Positions 58,747-64,000 of a stretch of 64,000 bases of DNA are shown here, in pieces. How positions within the stretch are numbered: the stretch's first letter is position 1; each line of letters starts with the position of its first letter. The notes beneath the pieces were generated by a model. The model ran no database searches. It was not told where the DNA came from and worked only from the letters and a program-made list of their open reading frames with translations. This stretch comes from Merdimmobilis hominis (GTDB taxonomy: Bacteria > Bacillota > Clostridia > Oscillospirales > Ruminococcaceae). A program made the position numbers and the translations under genes. The DNA is taken from contig NZ_JACJKY010000003.1 of the NCBI RefSeq assembly GCF_016901855.1, forward strand, positions 62,001-126,000, written 5' to 3'.

Positions 58747-61700
58747 ATGGCGATACGATATAAAGCCTTGACGGAGCTGTACCAGGAAACGCAGCGCAGC
58801 GTAACAGCTCCCGACCAGTGGCGGGCGTTTCTGGCTTCTGCCTGCCGTAACTACCGGCTTTCTTTCGATGAACAACTGCTTGTCTACGCCCAGCGCCCAG
58901 ACGCCACCGCCGTCCTGGAGATCGAGCGATGGAACCGGCAATTTGGGCGCTGGGTAAACCGGGGCGCAAACGGCATTGCCGTTTTTGACGGCGAGCATAC
59001 TGGCAAACCCCGGCTGAAATACTACTTTGACATTTCCGATACCCACGAGGCCCGTTTTCCCCGCCCCGTCCCCCTTTGGACGGTGCGGGAGGAATATGCG
59101 CCGGACATCATTGAAACGCTGGAAAACAGCTTTGGAGAGCTGGAGCGCAAGGAGGATTTGGGTGAAGCACTGCTCTCTGCGGCAAAGAACGCCGTGGAGG
59201 ACAATATGCCCGACTACCTGGCAGAATTGAAAACCCTCACGGAAGGCAGCTTTCTGGAAGAACTGGATGAGCTGAACCTGGAAGTGGAATACCGCAGGGC
59301 GGTGCAAAACAGCATTGGATATATGCTGCTGGTGCGCTGCGGCCTTGACCCGTCTGAATATTTTGAGGACATGGATTTCCGGGATGTGACGGACTTTAAC
59401 ACCCCGCAGACGTTGAACGCTTTAGGCGTGGCCACCGGGGACATCTCCCAGATGTGCCTTTCCGCCATTTCCCGCACGGTTCTTGCCCTGCAAAGACAGC
59501 CCCAAAAAGAAAATCGCACATTTGAACCCCAGCAGAAAAACCAGTATGCTGTAACTGAACAGGAAAACACACAGCCGGAAAGGAGTTTTGAATATGACCG
59601 AGATCACTTACACCAGGCAGGGCGATTACAATCTGCCGAACCTTCTGCCGCCCCAGGAGGAGCCGGTTCCCCATGGGAAATACGCATTGCTTCGGAAGAA
59701 GTTCCTCAAGGAGCACCGCAGGGTGACGTACACCAACCTGCTGACCAGCGGCAAGCTGAACAGCCATCTGGCGGAGATCCAGCAGACCGCCCAGCGCCGG
59801 ATGGAGCAGATCGTGGCGCAGATGGCCAAGAACCAGGGCGTGACGGAGGAACTGAAAGCCAGCGACCAGATGAAGTGGGTGCAGATGATGAGCAACCTGC
59901 AGAACGCGGCGGAGGAAACGGTGCTGGCGGAGCTGATTTACAGCTAATTGATGAACCGGAAGAAAGCGCAGGTGGCGAACAGCTCCCTGCGCTTTTGGAT
60001 GAAAAGCAGATCATGGCCATCATCGCCAACAAAGATGATGACCTGAAATATAAGAAAAATCAGATCGAGCTTTTCTTTTCGGTTCACAGCGACGTTCAGG
60101 AACGGGCCGACTACCTGAAATCCGCTTATCAGGACCGGTACACTGAGATCATCGCTGACGGGCAGCGCCTGGGATATAAGCCCCAGGAGAATGGCCTGCT
60201 CATGTGGGAAGGCTCTTACCCATCCCGCACCAAGGAATCCGTTTTTTCCTGGGATATTGTGGCCCAGTGGACTGCCCAGCTCATTGACAAAAAAGAATAT
60301 TTCATTCAGACGGACATCCCGCAGCTCCTTACCCAGGAGAGCCAGCAGATGTCCCTTTTTGATTTTGCGGCGCTTCAGCAGCCAGCCCAGGCCGAGGGTA
60401 CGGCCCAACCATCCATTTTCCCTCACCCGGCTCTGCCTCAGCAGGTAATCGACGAGGCGCTGTGCATTGGTGCCAACGACCAGAACAGCCGCCTCATCAT
60501 CTGCGCCTATTTCAAAAAGGATAAGCCGGACAATGCCAGGTTCCTGGCAGAGCACTATGGAGAGAACGGCGCTGGCTTTTATCTGGATGGCCGACAGTAT
60601 GCCATCTGGTACAACGCCGAGGGAATCCGCATTGCCCAGGGCGAAAGCGCCCAGCGTTCCAGCGCCACCCTCATCCCCTGGGAACAGGCGGCGGCCCGTA
60701 TCCGGGAACTGCTGGATTTGGGCCGGTATATGCCCCAGAGCGAGCTGGACCGGGTGGACGGGTATGAACGCCAGCAACGGGCCGCGCAGCTATGGTATCT
60801 CCGGCAGGATTTTGCAGAAGGCACCGCCGACGCGGGCTATCTTCCCACGGTGAATGCCATTTACGGCAAAAATCATGGGTTTCCAGAGGAAAGCGCCGCC
60901 ATAAGCGATTTGTTAGGCCATCCGGAGGGGCTGCAGAACCTGCGGGATGAGCTGGAGCAGTTTGTCCAGGCATACAGAGAGAACCGGGAACTGCTGCGAT
61001 TCCATTTCCACCGTCCGCAAAAATTGCTGGAGCAGCTTTCCGACCTGCAGCGGGAACCGCTGCACTTTACCGCCGCCGAAGGGTACGCCCCCCAGCGGCG
61101 TTTTTTCATCTCCGGGGACGAGATCGACAACCTTCTCCGGGGTGGAAAACGCAGCACCGATTACCGGCTGGCCGTGTATTCTTTCTATCGCAACCACACA
61201 GAGCGCAAGGAACGGGAGAATTTCTTAAAGCACTACCACGGCGAGTACAGCGGCCATTCCGGTGGGAATGACGATGTGACCTACCAGCTCAGTAAAGGTG
61301 TTTCTTTCAGCCACGGCAGTATTACCGCCCCCTACGCCAAGGTGGAGCTGAAATGGAACGCCGTGGAAAAGCGCGTCAGCGCCATGATCGCCCAGGGGCG
61401 GTTCCTCCCCGATGAGGACCGCGCCGCCATGCCGCAGTATGAGAAGCACCAGCTTGCCCGGAATATCCGCACTTTCTTTGAGAATGTGCCGCAGGAGCAG
61501 CCCCACCCCTATCCCTTTGGCTTTGACTATTGGGACGCGGTGAAGCTCATCGAGACGCAGCTTGACGACCCGGCCCGTGTGGAAGAAATCTATCAGATGA
61601 TGGTCCCCGTTTGGGAGGCCACCCCGCAGGATGACAGGATGTATGCCCTGCGCCAGCAGGCATTTGAAAACCTCACCGCCTTCCGGCAGGGAACCTTCAC

Positions 61701-64000
61701 GCTCTTTGCAGAGCACAAGGAGCCTGCGGCTCCTGCTATGCCGCAAGCCAAAGCCTACGACCTGGGCTATGGCCATTTGGGAAATGGGATTACTGTGTGG
61801 AACCGGCTGGAGGAAGAACACGGGGACTACAAAACGGTTGCCCACATCGCGCCGGACCGCACGGTAACGATTTATGATGAGGAAATGCCCCAGGCAGTGC
61901 GGGAGGAAATCCAGCGGATTGCTGACACTTCGGAAATGACCATTTCCGTGACCCAGGACGCGCCGGTGTTCGCCGTGCCACCCAGGGTACAGGAACCGCT
62001 TCAAAAAGAAGAACCGGCAGACCCCTACCCGGAGCTGGCCGCCCAGGTGCTGCGCTTTGTGGGAGAGTTTGACGGTTCCCGCATGGGCTATGGTGAAGAT
62101 GACGCCCAAGCGTTGGAAAATATTGCCCAGCAGCTTCACGACCCCGTTCAGCGGGAGGAAATCCGCAGACTGCTTCAATCCTTCCTGGATCATGCGGACC
62201 CGGAAGAAGAAATCGCGGTGGACATCACCCTCTGTATGGAGCAGATCGGGGAGCTGCCCCTGGCCCTTACCCCGGAACAGGCGCAGATAGAAGAAATCGC
62301 CGGTTATCTGGAGGAGGCCGGATATGCGGCTTCCAGAGAACTGGTCGAAGAAGGCTTGATGGATTACCGTGCTCATGGCGGCAAAGGTAACAGCCAGGAT
62401 GTTGCCGACTTCATTGAGCGCGAGTTTTTGTCCGAGGAGACGGAACCTGCTTCACTGGAGATCGCCAAAGAGTTTATCAACGATTTCTGCGAGGCCGAGT
62501 ATGGCAGCCCAGCCGACTTCAGTGATCTGGAAAAGGTGGGCATTGCCTACACCACTGTCACGGATGAGGAAATCCCCATCCAGGTCAATGCCGATCTGGT
62601 CCATTACCGTATTGAGCGTTATCTGGGCGGGCAGTTTTTGGAGCGCAGGCAGTATGAGAGCCTGGATGAACTCATCCAAAATGAGCTGGCCGAACTGGAT
62701 TTTGACGACCTTATTTCCGTTTCCGATGAGGAGCTGGAATCCATCAGTACCACGCCGGAGCAGGATTCGGATGACTACCGCTTACTCAGCCGCCTGAAAG
62801 CCGACTGCGACTACTTCCTGGGCGCTGGCGGACGGGCGGAAAAGCACCTGTGGGCTGGGAACGTGCGAGAGCAAATCGCCAAAATGCGGGAACTCTATGA
62901 CGCCCTGCCGGAAAAACCGGAATGGCTCACCATGGAGGACATCGACCGCTATGCCCAGCGCATGGAGCCGCCTTTTGAGGTGGTGGTGTACCACCACTTC
63001 GAAAATGGCTATGATGAACGGCTGGATTACCAAACGCTGGCGGAGGCCGAACAAGCTGCGCAGAAATATGTGGCCGGCACTATGGAGGGCGAGGATGGCT
63101 TTGCCTATGATGGCGCGGGTATCTATGACCTTCAGGAGAACAGATGGCTGCGGGTTTACGGGAACTTCCCTGATGAACGAGCCATTGAGCAGGCAAAACA
63201 AGCCCCTGCCGCAGAGGAACAGCCAGCCAGCCCAGAGCAGGCCGATTTACAGCCTAAAAAAGAAGAAGCACTCCCCCTGCCGCCGAAGCACCCCCGCCGT
63301 GAGCGCATTACTTTCACAACCCTGCACCCGGAGGTCCCCAGGGATCAGCGCCATGATTTCCACATCACCGACGACGCCTTGGGCCACGGCACCCCCAGCG
63401 AGAAATACGCGGCCAATGCTGCCGCCATCCGCACCTTGAAGCAGATTGAGGCGGAGGAACGGCTGGCCACACCCGAAGAACAGGAAATCCTATCCCGCTA
63501 TGTGGGCTGGGGCGGCCTTGCAAACTGCTTTGAACAAACCAGCCCCCATTATGAGGAACTGAAATCTCTGCTGGATTCGGAGGAATACGCAGCGGCCAGG
63601 GCCAGCTCCCTCACCGCCTTTTACACGCCGCCTGTGGTCATCCGGGGAATCTATAAGGCCCTCGCTCAGATGGGCTTTACCCAGGGCAACATTTTGGAGC
63701 CATCCTGCGGCACCGGTAATTTCCTTGGCTTGCTCCCCACAGATTTGGCGGGCAGCAAAGCCTATGGCGTAGAGCTGGATTCCATTTCCGGGCGGATTGC
63801 GGGCCAGCTTTACCAGAATGCCAACATTTCCGTAAACGGCTTTGAAACTGTGCAAATGCCCGACAGCTTTTTTGATGTAGCCGTGGGCAACGTCCCCTTT
63901 GGGGATTTCAAGGTGCTGGATAAACGGTACGACAAGCACCACTGGCTGATCCACGACTATTTCTTCGGAAAGACGCTGGACAAGGTGCGGCCCGGCGGTA
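58747..64000 (+). CDS. Giant ICE DNA methylase/helicase-type protein, 3' end outside window
   Basis: Open for at least 1,751 codons with no stop. Residues 1-260 form an N-terminal module (YQETQRSVTAPDQWRAFLASACRNYRLSFDEQLLVYAQRP is typical). A low-complexity linker at about 283-400 overlaps the nested tnpV-like gene. Then come several alpha/beta regions, and from about 1,560 an N6-adenine methylase-like domain: ILSRYVGWGGLANCF, ASSLTAFYTPPVVIRGIYKAL, ILEPSCGTGNFLGLL (SAM loop) and FDVAVGNVPFGDF in place of the NPPY motif. An SNF2 helicase domain usually follows. It probably protects or remodels transferred DNA against host restriction. AAGGAGG lies 9 bases before ATG 58747. Confidence 0.9.
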   Translation, partial: MAIRYKALTELYQETQRSVTAPDQWRAFLASACRNYRLSFDEQLLVYAQRPDATAVLEIERWNRQFGRWVNRGANGIAVFDGEHTGKPRLKYYFDISDTHEARFPRPVPLWTVREEYAPDIIETLENSFGELERKEDLGEALLSAAKNAVEDNMPDYLAELKTLTEGSFLEELDELNLEVEYRRAVQNSIGYMLLVRCGLDPSEYFEDMDFRDVTDFNTPQTLNALGVATGDISQMCLSAISRTVLALQRQPQKENRTFEPQQKNQYAVTEQENTQPERSFEYDRDHLHQAGRLQSAEPSAAPGGAGSPWEIRIASEEVPQGAPQGDVHQPADQRQAEQPSGGDPADRPAPDGADRGADGQEPGRDGGTESQRPDEVGADDEQPAERGGGNGAGGADLQLIDEPEESAGGEQLPALLDEKQIMAIIANKDDDLKYKKNQIELFFSVHSDVQERADYLKSAYQDRYTEIIADGQRLGYKPQENGLLMWEGSYPSRTKESVFSWDIVAQWTAQLIDKKEYFIQTDIPQLLTQESQQMSLFDFAALQQPAQAEGTAQPSIFPHPALPQQVIDEALCIGANDQNSRLIICAYFKKDKPDNARFLAEHYGENGAGFYLDGRQYAIWYNAEGIRIAQGESAQRSSATLIPWEQAAARIRELLDLGRYMPQSELDRVDGYERQQRAAQLWYLRQDFAEGTADAGYLPTVNAIYGKNHGFPEESAAISDLLGHPEGLQNLRDELEQFVQAYRENRELLRFHFHRPQKLLEQLSDLQREPLHFTAAEGYAPQRRFFISGDEIDNLLRGGKRSTDYRLAVYSFYRNHTERKERENFLKHYHGEYSGHSGGNDDVTYQLSKGVSFSHGSITAPYAKVELKWNAVEKRVSAMIAQGRFLPDEDRAAMPQYEKHQLARNIRTFFENVPQEQPHPYPFGFDYWDAVKLIETQLDDPARVEEIYQMMVPVWEATPQDDRMYALRQQAFENLTAFRQGTFTLFAEHKEPAAPAMPQAKAYDLGYGHLGNGITVWNRLEEEHGDYKTVAHIAPDRTVTIYDEEMPQAVREEIQRIADTSEMTISVTQDAPVFAVPPRVQEPLQKEEPADPYPELAAQVLRFVGEFDGSRMGYGEDDAQALENIAQQLHDPVQREEIRRLLQSFLDHADPEEEIAVDITLCMEQIGELPLALTPEQAQIEEIAGYLEEAGYAASRELVEEGLMDYRAHGGKGNSQDVADFIEREFLSEETEPASLEIAKEFINDFCEAEYGSPADFSDLEKVGIAYTTVTDEEIPIQVNADLVHYRIERYLGGQFLERRQYESLDELIQNELAELDFDDLISVSDEELESISTTPEQDSDDYRLLSRLKADCDYFLGAGGRAEKHLWAGNVREQIAKMRELYDALPEKPEWLTMEDIDRYAQRMEPPFEVVVYHHFENGYDERLDYQTLAEAEQAAQKYVAGTMEGEDGFAYDGAGIYDLQENRWLRVYGNFPDERAIEQAKQAPAAEEQPASPEQADLQPKKEEALPLPPKHPRRERITFTTLHPEVPRDQRHDFHITDDALGHGTPSEKYAANAAAIRTLKQIEAEERLATPEEQEILSRYVGWGGLANCFEQTSPHYEELKSLLDSEEYAAARASSLTAFYTPPVVIRGIYKALAQMGFTQGNILEPSCGTGNFLGLLPTDLAGSKAYGVELDSISGRIAGQLYQNANISVNGFETVQMPDSFFDVAVGNVPFGDFKVLDKRYDKHHWLIHDYFFGKTLDKVRPGG
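59594..59947 (+). CDS. tnpV: TnpV-like protein nested in another frame inside the giant gene
   Basis: 117-residue ORF lying wholly within the giant gene, same strand, +1 frame. The sequence MTEITYTRQGDYNLPNLLPP, KFLKEHRRVTYTNLLTSGKL and ending EETVLAELIYS matches TnpV-type transposon proteins of Clostridia, whose role is unknown. It has its own SD: AAAGGAG at 59579-59585, 8 bases before ATG 59594. In the giant gene's frame the same bases read as a Gly/Ala/Asp/Pro-rich linker that looks non-globular, so the tnpV frame is probably the original and the linker the overprinted one. Dual coding is inferred; both frames are open throughout. Confidence 0.75.
   Translation: MTEITYTRQGDYNLPNLLPPQEEPVPHGKYALLRKKFLKEHRRVTYTNLLTSGKLNSHLAEIQQTAQRRMEQIVAQMAKNQGVTEELKASDQMKWVQMMSNLQNAAEETVLAELIYS

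Larger units (their letters stand above)
47606..64000. mobile_element. Left part of a Tn1549/CTn-like integrative conjugative element, continuing past the window
   Basis: From about 47.6 kb the sequence becomes more GC-rich at third codon positions, and all genes run rightward in an order known from Tn1549/CTn-type elements of Clostridia: small leader gene, ParA, ParB, large Cna-B surface protein, a tightly overlapping chain of small conserved genes, and a giant methylase/helicase. Conjugation (relaxase, VirD4/VirB4) and integrase genes are expected beyond the window. The left boundary is placed where the adhesin frame ends; the exact base is uncertain by tens of bases. No direct repeat could be tested because the other end is not visible. 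Confidence 0.75.

Noticed and set aside
61225-62376. 383-codon minus-strand ORF
   Set aside because: Antisense shadow of the giant ICE gene, whose own frame is open past the window end.
1-64000. CRISPR arrays, rRNA genes, canonical riboswitches and intact insertion sequences
   Set aside because: No regularly spaced repeats, rRNA landmarks, or riboswitch cores that I could recognise; the only IS trace is decayed IS256.

Overview
The window looks like chromosome from a Gram-positive anaerobe of the class Clostridia, probably a gut Oscillospiraceae/Ruminococcaceae-type bacterium. The reasons are an RlmH-WalJ gene pair, a YlmC/YmxH-type protein, class C sortase pili, a YesM/YesN-type two-component system, a Na+-translocating decarboxylase pair, strong Shine-Dalgarno (SD) sites and near-consensus sigma-A promoters. 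This assignment is inference from gene content, not a taxonomic search.

Region 1 (1-7.7 kb) is sugar metabolism and sensing: the end of a NahK-like hexosamine kinase, a long mannose-6-phosphate isomerase-like protein divergent from a ROK kinase across a promoter region with two matched palindromic operators, then an overlapping operon of sensor kinase, AraC-type response regulator and lipoprotein solute-binding protein. Region 2 (7.8-27.7 kb) is mostly core genes on the minus strand: an EF-G-like GTPase, a degenerate P-type-ATPase-like membrane protein, an RlmB-type methyltransferase, decarboxylase gamma and beta subunits, a cell-envelope cluster (YlmC, signal-peptidase-like protein, GHL10 lipoprotein, GHL10-amidase fusion, amidohydrolase), a sulfatase with an AAC(3)-like protein, a GNAT protein, WalJ-RlmH and MurA. 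Region 3 (28-38.3 kb) has a cytoplasmic GH92 mannosidase, a zinc/cadmium operon (ArsR sensor, HMA protein, P1B ATPase), two envelope proteins of unknown role, a tandem repeat beside tRNA-Leu, Na/Pi and K+ transporters and tRNA-Arg. NahK, ManA, ROK, GH92 and the sulfatase together suggest foraging on mannose/hexosamine-rich host glycans.

Region 4 (38.3-47.6 kb) has a decayed IS256 remnant and a minus-strand pilus operon: GLUG-repeat adhesin, LPETG backbone pilin, class C sortase, small sorted subunit. The adhesin has no start region. Its frame stops at 47606, where sequence of different composition begins.

Region 5 (47.6-64 kb, continuing past the window) is the left part of a Tn1549/CTn-like integrative conjugative element (ICE): ParA, ParB, a 1,409-residue thioester-domain adhesin, a tiny membrane protein, a chain of overlapping small conserved genes and the first 1,751 codons of a giant DNA methylase/helicase-type protein. 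The giant gene contains, in another frame of the same strand, a complete tnpV-like gene with its own ribosome binding site. The left end also carries a repeated AATGGGGCAAC element, which occurs again as an inverted repeat inside parB. The nested gene, this repeat and the apparent interruption of the pilus operon are the most unusual features seen.
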